A stretch of 12,817 nt of DNA from NCBI GenBank assembly GCA_002454045.1, contig DKID01000006.1, forward strand, positions 5,744-18,560. Reading direction: 5' to 3'. The position numbers and the translations under genes were made by a program. The stretch is from Nitrospina sp. UBA6727 (lineage in GTDB: Bacteria > Nitrospinota > Nitrospinia > Nitrospinales > VA-1). The notes beneath the pieces were generated by a model. That model searched no databases, had not been told where the DNA came from, and was given only the letters and a program-made list of their open reading frames with translations. Below are positions 1 through 6,664 of the stretch, piece after piece (positions within the stretch are counted from its first letter, which is position 1; every line of letters begins with the position of its first letter).

Positions 1-1
1 C

Positions 2-208
2 GCTTGCGGAACGGGTGTCGCCGCCGCCGCGCTGTTGTCTTCTTACAAAAATTTAGTGCAGCCGCCCGTCGCGGTGGAAACTCGCGGCGGAGATATATTG
101 CAAGTGGATTTTGAATCGCCCAGCGGTGAAGCCGCCGCCGTGACCGAAGTGTATTTGGAAGGACCCGCCCGCGTTGCTTTTGAAGGCACGTTGCGGGAAC
201 ATCAATAA
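2..208 (+). CDS. dapF: Diaminopimelate epimerase, C-terminal fragment (5' end outside window)
   Basis: DapF interconverts LL- and meso-diaminopimelate in the cytoplasm, supplying lysine and peptidoglycan synthesis. Only the last 68 residues are present. The frame opens at the window edge with ACGTG, the motif holding the second catalytic cysteine of the DapF/proline-racemase fold. It continues with an Ala-rich helix start and the usual C-terminal pattern of a GGD turn and a V-Y-L-E-G-P-A strand before the TAA stop. The next gene is dapA, 18 bases downstream on the same strand, and dapB follows, so the pathway context agrees. The family assignment rests on one short but diagnostic motif plus this context. 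The N-terminal half with the first catalytic cysteine cannot be seen. Confidence 0.9.
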   Translation, partial: ACGTGVAAAALLSSYKNLVQPPVAVETRGGDILQVDFESPSGEAAAVTEVYLEGPARVAFEGTLREHQ

Positions 209-226
209 CTTTTCACGCCAACCATC

Positions 227-1105
227 ATGTCAATATTTGAAGGCTCGTTCGTCGCCATAGTGACCCCGTTCAAAAACGGAAAGATAGACGCCGCGGCGTT
301 GCGCGGGCTGATCGAGTTTCATATCGAAAACGGAACGAACGGGATTGTCCCCTGCGGCACCACCGGCGAGTCGGCAACCTTGAACCACGCCGAGCACGAG
401 GAAGTAATCCGCGTCACCGTCGAAACTTGCAAGGGGCGGATTCCCGTTCTCGCCGGCACGGGTTCCAACGCCACTCACGAAGCGGTGGAGTTGACCCAGC
501 GCGCGCAACAAATCGGCGCGGACGGCGCGTTGCTCATCACGCCCTATTACAACAAGCCGACGCAGGAAGGATTGCATCAACATTTTTCCGCGGTGGCGAA
601 AGAGACCGACTTGCCCATCGTGCTTTACAACGTTCCCAGTCGTACCTCCGTGAACATGCAACCGCGTACCGTCGCACGTTTGAGTACCATCAAAAATATC
701 GTCGGCATCAAAGAGGCATCCGGTTCTCTGGTGCAAGCCAGCGAAATCATCGCCGCCTGCGCGCCAGAGTTTTCGCTGATCTCCGGGGAGGATGCGTTGA
801 CGTGGCCGCTGCTCGCCATCGGCGGCAAAGGAGTAATCTCGGTCACCGCCAATTTAGTCCCCGCCAAGTTTGCGAAGTTGTGCCGCGTCGCCGCCGAAGG
901 GGACATCGCCGCCGCGAAAGTTTTGCACTACGAGTTGTTGCAACTGAACGACGCCATGTTTATTGAGACCAACCCCATTCCCGTCAAGTCCGCGTTGGCA
1001 CTCATGGGGCGAATCGCGAACGAGTTTCGTCCGCCACTTTGTCCGCCGACGGAAGAACATTTGGCGCAATTAACGGCGGTGCTCAAAACTTATTCTTTGG
1101 TATAA
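227..1105 (+). CDS. dapA: 4-hydroxy-tetrahydrodipicolinate synthase
   Basis: DapA condenses pyruvate with aspartate semialdehyde, the first committed step towards diaminopimelate and lysine. The 292 residues match the family length and form one TIM barrel. Visible active-site elements are GTTGE at 43-48 (Thr45/Thr46), Tyr108 in ITPYYNKP, Tyr134 in LYNVPSRT with Arg139 for the substrate carboxylate, and the Schiff-base Lys162 in VGIKEASG. All are offset by one from the E. coli numbering. The ATG at 227 gives the expected N-terminus (SFVAIVTPF), but no convincing Shine-Dalgarno sequence precedes it, as in several genes here. It lies 18 bases after dapF and 152 bases before the dapB start, probably in one transcript. 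Confidence 0.97.
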   Translation: MSIFEGSFVAIVTPFKNGKIDAAALRGLIEFHIENGTNGIVPCGTTGESATLNHAEHEEVIRVTVETCKGRIPVLAGTGSNATHEAVELTQRAQQIGADGALLITPYYNKPTQEGLHQHFSAVAKETDLPIVLYNVPSRTSVNMQPRTVARLSTIKNIVGIKEASGSLVQASEIIAACAPEFSLISGEDALTWPLLAIGGKGVISVTANLVPAKFAKLCRVAAEGDIAAAKVLHYELLQLNDAMFIETNPIPVKSALALMGRIANEFRPPLCPPTEEHLAQLTAVLKTYSLV

Positions 1106-1257
1106 CCTCCGTGGCGGCGGGAGGAAGTTGGCGGCGGCGACGGTGACAGGGGGGCGTGGGGGGTGACGACGACGCGGCGAGCCGAAAGCATCATCGCCAA
1201 TCAGAAATAGTTGCCGCAAAATTAGTACCGCGGCAAAGTTGGCGGGAAGGAAAAACG

Positions 1258-2058
1258 TTGATCAAAATTCTTGTAACAGGAATCGCCGGCCGCATGGGGA
1301 AGACCGTCGCCGCGCGCATTGAAAACACGCAAGGCGTGGAACTCGGCGGCGGCACTGAGCGACCCGGCAGTCCAAGCATCGGGAAAGACGCCGGGGAAGT
1401 CGCCGCCACCGGCAAGAAAGGCGTCGCCGTCACCGCCGACCCCGCCGCCGCGCTCGCGAGTTGCGATGTTGCGATTGATTTCACCGCGCCCGAATCGAGC
1501 CTGCAAACTTTGCGCGCCGCCGCCGCGAAGGGGACGCCGGTGGTGGTGGGCACGACCGGATTTTCCGCGGAGCAACGCAAAGAAATTGCGCAAGTCGGCA
1601 AAAAAATCTCCTGCGTCGTGGCGCCCAACATGAGTATCGGCGTCAATGTATTGTTCAAGTTGGTCGCGGAAGCCGCGCGGGCACTGGGCGACGCGTATGA
1701 TGTGGAAATTGTGGAAGCGCATCACCGGTTCAAAAAAGATGCGCCCAGCGGCACCGCCGTGCGTGTGTCGGAAATCATCGCCGCCGCGTTAGGACGCAAC
1801 CTCGACGAAGTCGGCGTCTATGGAAGAAAAGGAATTGCGCCGCGCGCCGCGAAAGAAATCGGTATTCACACTTTGCGCGCCGGGGACATCGTCGGCGAGC
1901 ATCGGGTTTTGTTCGGCGGCACGGGAGAAAGTTTTGAAATATTTCACCGCGCGCAAAGTCGGGAAACTTTCGCCAACGGTTCTATCCGCGCCGCGCAATG
2001 GATTTTGGAGCAGCCGAACGGCGTCTATGATATGCAGGACGTTTTGGGTTTGCGTTGA
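1258..2058 (+). CDS. dapB: 4-hydroxy-tetrahydrodipicolinate reductase, TTG start
   Basis: DapB reduces dehydrated hydroxy-tetrahydrodipicolinate with NAD(P)H, the step after DapA. The Rossmann motif GIAGRMG lies at residues 8-14. The family signature HHRFKKDAPSGT begins at 155, with catalytic His155/His156 and Lys159. IDFTAPE, GTTGF and APNMSIGVNV are also present. The frame stays open back to an ATG at 1156, but that would add 34 charged residues before a dinucleotide-binding strand that normally starts at residue 3-5. The TTG at 1258 has GAAGG seven bases upstream and gives 266 residues, the normal size, so it is chosen. The 152-base gap after dapA is rich in G-runs and GNC-type repeats. 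The next gene starts 7 bases after the stop. Confidence 0.95.
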   Translation: MIKILVTGIAGRMGKTVAARIENTQGVELGGGTERPGSPSIGKDAGEVAATGKKGVAVTADPAAALASCDVAIDFTAPESSLQTLRAAAAKGTPVVVGTTGFSAEQRKEIAQVGKKISCVVAPNMSIGVNVLFKLVAEAARALGDAYDVEIVEAHHRFKKDAPSGTAVRVSEIIAAALGRNLDEVGVYGRKGIAPRAAKEIGIHTLRAGDIVGEHRVLFGGTGESFEIFHRAQSRETFANGSIRAAQWILEQPNGVYDMQDVLGLR

Positions 2059-2065
2059 AAAAAGT

Positions 2066-2812
2066 ATGACCTTCCCGTCGTTAAAATTTGACCGCAGAAA
2101 CTTTCTGAAAATATTTTCTCTGCTCACCCTGTCCGCGTTGACGCCGAAAAAAGTTGGGGCGGGCGAAGATTTTCGCAACGATAAAAACATTCCCGAAAAA
2201 TATATTCAGAACCGCGACACCCCCGGATTTCATATTCGCAGCGCCAATCCATTTTTCGGCGTGGACACGCAAAGTTGGGGACTGGCGGTCGGGGGCATGG
2301 TCGAAAACCCCGTCGGCCTCGCTTATGAAGACCTGTTCGGTTTGAAAATGTACTCCCAAGTTTCGCGGCTCAAATGCGTTGAGTGCTGGTCCGCGAAAGC
2401 GAAGTGGGAAGGATTCCGCTTCGATGAACTTGTGAAAAAAGTCCGCCCCGCTCCATCCGCAAAGTTTGTTTACATCCAGTCCGCCGATTCCTATTACGAA
2501 AGTTTTTTGTTGGACGAACTGCTGCAGCCGCGCGCCCTCTTCGTCCTGCGCATGGACGGCCAACCGTTGAGTCGGGAGCACGGGTTTCCTCTGCGGCTGA
2601 TTATTCCGTGCAAGTATGGTTACAAAAATATTAAGTACATCACCCGCATCCAATTTCTCGATTCGCGCAAACGCAATTACTGGGCGATCAACGGGCCCTA
2701 CTCGGTGGACGGAACTATCCAGCCCGGCGTTGATCATCCTTTAGATTTTCGCAAAAAACCTCTGCCGATAAACGGCGGCGAAGTGTTTCATTTTTTCGAC
2801 GACCCCGCGTAG
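2066..2812 (+). CDS. Tat-exported molybdopterin oxidoreductase, sulfite oxidase/MsrP (YedY) family
   Basis: A 248-residue protein with a twin-arginine signal: DRRNFLK at residues 9-15, then a hydrophobic stretch to about 26. This predicts folding with molybdenum cofactor in the cytoplasm and export to the periplasm. The rest is a single sulfite-oxidase-type Moco domain. The probable molybdenum ligand is Cys104 in RLKCVECWS, and the family block EHGFPLRL at 171-178 is followed by YGYKNIKYITRIQF. It is shorter than SoxC or plant sulfite oxidase and has no heme domain or C-terminal dimerisation domain, so it is closest to the MsrP/YedY size class. No MsrQ-type membrane heme partner is seen. The ATG at 2066 follows the dapB stop by 7 bases; longer upstream in-frame starts would overlap dapB. 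The substrate is unknown. Confidence 0.85.
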   Translation: MTFPSLKFDRRNFLKIFSLLTLSALTPKKVGAGEDFRNDKNIPEKYIQNRDTPGFHIRSANPFFGVDTQSWGLAVGGMVENPVGLAYEDLFGLKMYSQVSRLKCVECWSAKAKWEGFRFDELVKKVRPAPSAKFVYIQSADSYYESFLLDELLQPRALFVLRMDGQPLSREHGFPLRLIIPCKYGYKNIKYITRIQFLDSRKRNYWAINGPYSVDGTIQPGVDHPLDFRKKPLPINGGEVFHFFDDPA

Positions 2813-2823
2813 AAATTTTTCGC

Positions 2824-3534
2824 ATGAGCCGACCGCTGTTGCCGCTTTTTATTTTTCTGCTCGCCTGCGATTCCCACAGCGTAAAACAAATTCTGGTGAC
2901 GGTCCCCGCCGAACTCGTCGTGCCGCAAGAAATGGTTTACATCCCCGCCGGGGAATTCATCATGGGCGACGCGGCGGAACCGAAAACGCGCGGCGGAAAA
3001 CTTGTGCCGTCCGACGCGTACCTCATTGACCGTCACGAGATGAACCACGCGGGCTACAAAAAGTTTCGTCCCGAACATTCTTTTTCGCCGAAGCGGTCGC
3101 AATGGCCGGTGACGTTTGTGATGTTTGCCGAAGCCGCCGCGTTTTGTCGCGCGCAAGGAAAACGCTTGCCCACCGAAGTTGAATGGGAAAAAGCGGCGCG
3201 CGGCACGGACGGTCGCAAGTGGCCGTGGAAAAATTATGTCGTTCATCCCAACAACGGATTTTCGGGATTCATCCCGGAGCCGGTCGACAAAAGGCCGCGA
3301 TGGGTCAGTCCCTACGGGGTTTACGGCATGGGTCACAATGTTTGGGAGTGGGTGGCGGATGACTACGCGTTTGCGGGGCAGGCGGCGGCGCAGCGCGAAA
3401 ATTTCAAAGTGGTTCGCGGCGGATTGTTGCAGACGCATCTCACCGTACAATTTTCACCGACATGGTTCCGCAACTGGATGGACCCGGCGGCGAAACTAAA
3501 CTTCATCGGTTTCCGTTGCGCTAAGGACGCGTGA
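2824..3534 (+). CDS. FGE-sulfatase (SUMF1/EgtB/PvdO-fold) domain lipoprotein
   Basis: A 236-residue protein with a short hydrophobic N-terminus ending in a lipobox (LLAC, Cys15). Asp16 follows, a +2 residue that in enterobacteria keeps lipoproteins at the inner membrane. An FGE-sulfatase fold fills about 36-233: MVYIPAGEF at 37-45, LPTEVEWEKAAR at 115-126, a GNVWEW-like block GHNVWEW at 170-176, and the terminal GFRC at 229-232. The paired cysteines that bind copper in true formylglycine-generating enzymes are absent near the C-terminus; only Cys232 of the structural GFRC motif remains. A sulfatase-activating role is therefore unlikely. It begins 11 bases after the Moco oxidoreductase gene and is probably cotranscribed. 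Its 3' end overlaps the convergent FGE-CcdA gene by 14 bases. The biochemical role is not known. Confidence 0.82.
   Translation: MSRPLLPLFIFLLACDSHSVKQILVTVPAELVVPQEMVYIPAGEFIMGDAAEPKTRGGKLVPSDAYLIDRHEMNHAGYKKFRPEHSFSPKRSQWPVTFVMFAEAAAFCRAQGKRLPTEVEWEKAARGTDGRKWPWKNYVVHPNNGFSGFIPEPVDKRPRWVSPYGVYGMGHNVWEWVADDYAFAGQAAAQRENFKVVRGGLLQTHLTVQFSPTWFRNWMDPAAKLNFIGFRCAKDA
3521..3534. other. Tail-to-tail overlap of convergent genes
   Basis: The TGA stop of the plus-strand FGE lipoprotein gene (3532-3534) lies inside the last codons of the minus-strand FGE-CcdA gene, whose TAG stop is at 3521-3523. The two coding regions share 14 bases. No hairpin with a T-run is visible between them, so read-through would give antisense transcripts. 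Confidence 0.85.
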
Positions 3535-5341
3535 ACCAATGCAACACGGCTTCTTCAAATTCGCTGAACCAAATCTGGGCTTCGATGGGGATGAGACTGT
3601 TGACGTAAGTCATATAACCCGTCGCCAGCACGACGCCCATCGCGACGAGCAACAGTCCGCTAAACAAGTTGGTGGTGTGTAGAAAAAAAGTTTTTCCCGC
3701 CACGGTGAAGTTGCGCCCCTTCCCGCGTAGCAAGGTCCAGAACAAACCGTCCTTCGGCAGATTGCCGCACAGGGTGGCGATGGTGATGAGGGGAAGCCCC
3801 AGTCCCACCGCGTAGAAAAAGAGTAGCGCCATCCCCTGAAAAATAGTTTTTTCGGAAGCCGCGAGCAGGAGGATGCTGGACAGGATGGGCCCGACGCACG
3901 GCGTCCATCCCAACGCGAAGGTTGCGCCGAACAAAAAGAAACCCACGAAAGTGGAAGCCGGTCTGCCCGTGAAGGTGGCGCCGGAAAAACCTCTTCCAAA
4001 CAAAGTCATGACGCCGAAGATTATCACGATGCCACCGCCGACTTGGGTCATCTGAAACATATAGTCCCTGAGCATTTGCCCCAACACGCTGGCGGAGGCA
4101 CCCATCGCCACGAACAAAGTTGCAAGTCCGAAGAAGAACGCCAGCGACATGCGGCCGATGTGCGCTCGGTCGGATTGCGCGGTCACCGCGAAATAAGCTG
4201 GGAGGACGGGCAGTGTGCAGGGGGATAAAAAACTAAACACGCCGGCGATGAACGCCAGCAAAGTCAGCACCACGATTCCCGAACCAACGCCGCTGGGGAA
4301 TTCGGGTTCAGGCTGAAACGGGTTCAGCGGCGGAGCGGACTTCGCGGCGGTAGATTCCGCGGCGGAAGCAACCGAACTTTTCGTGACGGTCGGGAACGAA
4401 GCGGTGTTTGTTTTCATGAAGGCGGGCTGGGTCGCGTTTGCGCAACGGAACCCGACATCCGGCGCGGATTCATCGGCGGCGGAGTGTTGCCGATAGCCGC
4501 TGCGCGCTAACATCTTGATGGCTTGATTGTACGACGCGCCCGGGAAATGCCCGATATCACTGGCGGAGTGGCCGCGCAAAGTTTTTAATCCGGCGCGGTA
4601 ATATTCGTTTTGATAGGTGCTGCCTGGGTACGGTTGGTAGTCGTCATCCGTCCATTCCCACACATTGCCGATCAGGTCGTGGACGCCTTCCGGGCTAGCG
4701 CCTGCGGGGAAAGTGCCGACTGCTACGGGCTGGTTTTTACTGCCTGACTTTGCCGAAAGATTTGCCCGCCCGGCGCGGAACTCGTTTCCCCAAGGATATT
4801 CGTTGCCCTCTTTGCCTCTTGCGGCGCGCTCCCAAAGTTTTTCCGTCGGCAATTTTTTTTGCGCCCATTGACAAAAGTTCGCTGCGTCATACCAACTAAT
4901 ATGGGTGACCGGTTCGTCCGCTTTGCCTTCCGGAAAATTTGCGCCGTGCCAGTTCGCGGGGGCGACGGCGTCCAGAGCGTCCACATATTTTTTATACCGT
5001 TTGTGAGTAACCTCGTAGCGGTCAATATAAAACTCTTTGAGGAAAATTTTTCGCCGCGGAGTTTCGTCGGCATACCAAGGCTTCGGGATGCCCAGGGAAA
5101 GCGCCGCGGCGGCGGTGTCGCTTTTGTCGGTGCCGAACATAAAGGGGCCGGGGGGAATATAAACCATGTCGCCTTCGAGTGAGTAATCGTGTTTTTGTTG
5201 CGACCATCCTTCGCGGGACGGTAACAAAAGAACGCTGCACAGCGACACGATGAGGGCTAGTCCGCTGGCGAAGCGGGAAAGCGGAAATGAGTTTGTCGAA
5301 CGGGTTATGTCTTGCGACGGCGCGGCGGGAAAATTTTTCAT
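3521..5341 (-). CDS. Fusion of FGE-sulfatase domain and CcdA/DsbD-type transmembrane electron transporter
   Basis: A 606-residue two-part protein. A signal or anchor segment at about 22-41 (SRFASGLALIVSLCSVLLL) leads into an FGE-sulfatase fold at about 57-302: MVYIPPGPFMFG, LPTEKLWERAARG, YPWGNEF, IGNVWEW at 224-230, GFRC at 297-300. After a Ser/Ala/Pro linker (about 305-350) comes a CcdA-like domain with roughly six membrane helices. It carries the paired cysteines Cys375 in LSPCTLPVLPAY and Cys482 in GWTPCVGPIL, which in CcdA/DsbD move reducing equivalents from cytoplasmic thioredoxin outward. The FGE part lacks the catalytic FGE cysteines. The ATG at 5341 is preferred over one at 5404, which would run into the upstream tlpA-like gene. 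That gene ends 11 bases upstream and encodes the likely electron acceptor. The domain order is unusual. Confidence 0.85.
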   Translation of the reverse strand: MKNFPAAPSQDITRSTNSFPLSRFASGLALIVSLCSVLLLPSREGWSQQKHDYSLEGDMVYIPPGPFMFGTDKSDTAAAALSLGIPKPWYADETPRRKIFLKEFYIDRYEVTHKRYKKYVDALDAVAPANWHGANFPEGKADEPVTHISWYDAANFCQWAQKKLPTEKLWERAARGKEGNEYPWGNEFRAGRANLSAKSGSKNQPVAVGTFPAGASPEGVHDLIGNVWEWTDDDYQPYPGSTYQNEYYRAGLKTLRGHSASDIGHFPGASYNQAIKMLARSGYRQHSAADESAPDVGFRCANATQPAFMKTNTASFPTVTKSSVASAAESTAAKSAPPLNPFQPEPEFPSGVGSGIVVLTLLAFIAGVFSFLSPCTLPVLPAYFAVTAQSDRAHIGRMSLAFFFGLATLFVAMGASASVLGQMLRDYMFQMTQVGGGIVIIFGVMTLFGRGFSGATFTGRPASTFVGFFLFGATFALGWTPCVGPILSSILLLAASEKTIFQGMALLFFYAVGLGLPLITIATLCGNLPKDGLFWTLLRGKGRNFTVAGKTFFLHTTNLFSGLLLVAMGVVLATGYMTYVNSLIPIEAQIWFSEFEEAVLHWFTRP

Positions 5342-5352
5342 GGACAACGAGT

Positions 5353-5874
5353 TTAATTGCGCAAAAGATTTTCGAAGTATAACAGATTGTCCGGGCTTGC
5401 CCAATCCTCTGCTCCTCTCAACTCGCCGATGATATTTCCTTCCGGGTCAATCATAAAAGTGGTGGGAAGGCTGACCACGCCGAACTTGTTGCTGGCTTGT
5501 AATTGTTGGTCGAGCAGGACGGGGAAGGAAAGACGGTGGGCTTTGACAAAAGGTGCGACGATTTTTGCTCCGAACATATCGTTGGATATGGCAAGCAGGG
5601 AAAAGTTTTTAGACTTGAAACGCTGATACAAATTTTCCAACGAGGGCATTTCTATTTTGCAGGGACCGCACCACGTCGCCCAAAAATTTACCAGCACATA
5701 TTTTCCTCTGAGTTGATGGAGGCTGACTTCTTCGCCGTCGAGATTTTGCAGGGTGAAGTCCGGCGCCGGCGAGGTTTTCCCGGGTTGTGCGAAGGCGATG
5801 GTCGCGGAAAATAACGCCAGCGCGCAGGCGTGTGCGAAACGGCGAAGCGGCACGGTTTTTTTCGCGGAGACCAT
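5353..5874 (-). CDS. TlpA/ResA-like periplasmic thioredoxin-fold protein
   Basis: A 173-residue secreted thioredoxin-like protein. A signal peptide spans about 1-29, with cationic KK and RR, a hydrophobic core, and AFA before Gln30. The AhpC/TSA-Redoxin type fold has NFWATWCGPC at 63-72 (Cys69 and Cys72) and the cis-proline segment SLPTTF with Pro137. The sequence APDFTLQNLDGEEVSL is typical of the TlpA/ResA/CcmG group, which reduces disulfides outside the cytoplasm, often for cytochrome c or metal-site maturation. It ends 11 bases before the FGE-CcdA fusion, which would re-reduce it. The ATG at 5874 fits the signal peptide; the ribosome-binding site is weak. The client protein is not evident. 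Confidence 0.9.
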   Translation of the reverse strand: MVSAKKTVPLRRFAHACALALFSATIAFAQPGKTSPAPDFTLQNLDGEEVSLHQLRGKYVLVNFWATWCGPCKIEMPSLENLYQRFKSKNFSLLAISNDMFGAKIVAPFVKAHRLSFPVLLDQQLQASNKFGVVSLPTTFMIDPEGNIIGELRGAEDWASPDNLLYFENLLRN

Positions 5875-6002
5875 AAGTCCGTGTCTGGGATGAGGAAAAT
5901 AATCGGGGATGATAAAGTTTTGCCAGCAGAAAAAACTTATTTTCTTCGCGGGATATTCCGTCGGCGCGCGCGAGTCAAATTGGCAAAGAGGGGCGCGGAA
6001 AA
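5875..6002. other. Intergenic spacer upstream of the tlpA-like gene
   Basis: These 128 bases separate the Nfu-like gene from the tlpA-like gene, both on the minus strand. They hold an alternating CG tract at about 5965-5975 and A/T-rich patches. I see no convincing promoter pair, terminator or small gene, so the thioredoxin gene may have its own weak promoter or rely on read-through. Confidence 0.4.
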
Positions 6003-6224
6003 TTATTCTATCGCTTCAACGCAACGCACCATGGGGATGGCTTTTTTTAACGCTTTCTCAATCCCCATTTTCAGGGTCATGGTGGAACTGGAGCAGGAAG
6101 TGCACGCCCCGACGAGCCGGACTTTCACAACTCCGTCATCAATTTCCACCAACTCAACGTTGCCGCCGTCTTGAATGAGCATGGGGCGGAGACTCTCCAA
6201 CACTTCTTCGACTTCTTCGTTCAT
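6003..6224 (-). CDS. NifU C-terminal-domain (Nfu-type) Fe-S scaffold protein
   Basis: A 73-residue stand-alone Nfu domain. It runs from an acidic helix (MNEEVEEVLESLRPML) through QDGGNVELVEID to GACTSCSSS, where Cys41 and Cys44 form the CxxC that holds a bridging [4Fe-4S] cluster between two subunits. It then ends with a helix and a short terminal strand. Nfu proteins deliver clusters to apo-proteins in the cytoplasm. The ATG at 6224 has AGGGG five bases upstream on the minus strand and gives the usual family start. An in-frame TTG at 6242 would add six residues and is less likely. It sits downstream of two ferredoxin genes, suggesting a cluster-assembly or electron-transfer cassette. Confidence 0.9.
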   Translation of the reverse strand: MNEEVEEVLESLRPMLIQDGGNVELVEIDDGVVKVRLVGACTSCSSSTMTLKMGIEKALKKAIPMVRCVEAIE

Positions 6225-6368
6225 GGATTCCCCTGTTCGCAAAAGTTATTTTCCGTTGCGTGTGAGGTGTTGCCAGCAACAACTTTTCGCCGCGGCAAAA
6301 AGTCACGACGACTTCACCGTCACGGCAATATTTTTTACCGACGCCGACGCGACCGTGCCCGACCGCGA
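6225..6368. other. Intergenic spacer with imperfect palindrome
   Basis: 144 bases between the YfhL-type ferredoxin and Nfu genes. Bases 6282-6303 form a near-palindrome (ACTTTT, one mismatch, GC, loop CGCG, GC, mismatch, AAAAGT). A GNC-type repeat stretch follows at about 6338-6370. Neither side of the hairpin has a clear T-run, so I do not call a terminator. It could be a processing or attenuation structure, or chance. Confidence 0.4.
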
Positions 6369-6620
6369 CTAACCGCCGTTCACCAGTATCTCTTTTTTTT
6401 CGAGAAGTTCTTCCTGCGTCTCCACATGCTCGGCGTCTTTGGGAATGCAATCAACGGGACAGACCTCCACGCACTGGGGTTCTTCATACCACCCCACACA
6501 TTCCGTGCAACGTTCCCATTCAATCACAAAAATATCGTCCCCTTCCGATATTGCCTCGTTGGGGCATTCGGGTTCACAGACACCGCAGTTGACGCAGTCC
6601 TCGTTGATGAGCAGAGACAT
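6369..6620 (-). CDS. YfhL-type 2[4Fe-4S] ferredoxin
   Basis: An 83-residue ferredoxin of the YfhL/Allochromatium type. The first cluster motif has Cys9, Cys12, Cys15 and Cys19. The second has Cys38 and Cys41, then the family's characteristic eight-residue insertion to Cys50, and Cys54; a ninth cysteine lies at 58. The start MSLLINEDC and the acidic tail HVETQEELL also match this group, whose clusters have very low and unequal potentials. The ATG at 6620 is preceded by GAGGAAA at good spacing. Upstream in-frame starts would overlap the M67 gene and add unrelated residues. It acts as a soluble one-electron carrier; the partner is not shown. Confidence 0.93.
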   Translation of the reverse strand: MSLLINEDCVNCGVCEPECPNEAISEGDDIFVIEWERCTECVGWYEEPQCVEVCPVDCIPKDAEHVETQEELLEKKEILVNGG

Positions 6621-6664
6621 AAAGGATTTCCTCAATAAATATATCGTGATGACGAATCCCGGAT

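Noticed and set aside
230..736. Long minus-strand frame antisense to dapA
   Set aside because: It shows no family motif and is explained by the codon bias of dapA on the other strand. The same applies to the other antisense frames over dapB, modB, modC and the PCP_red-domain gene.
1156..1257. 34-codon N-terminal extension of dapB from ATG 1156
   Set aside because: The extension is charged and unlike any DapB. The TTG at 1258 has a good ribosome-binding site and gives the standard N-terminus and length.
1820..2065. 82-codon upstream extension of the Moco oxidoreductase frame
   Set aside because: It lies entirely inside dapB in another frame and would bury the Tat signal, which must be N-terminal.
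5965..5990. TTGACT plus TATCCC-like hexamers upstream of the tlpA-like gene on the minus strand
   Set aside because: The spacing is right, but the -10 match is poor and the spacer is an alternating CG tract. Too weak to annotate.
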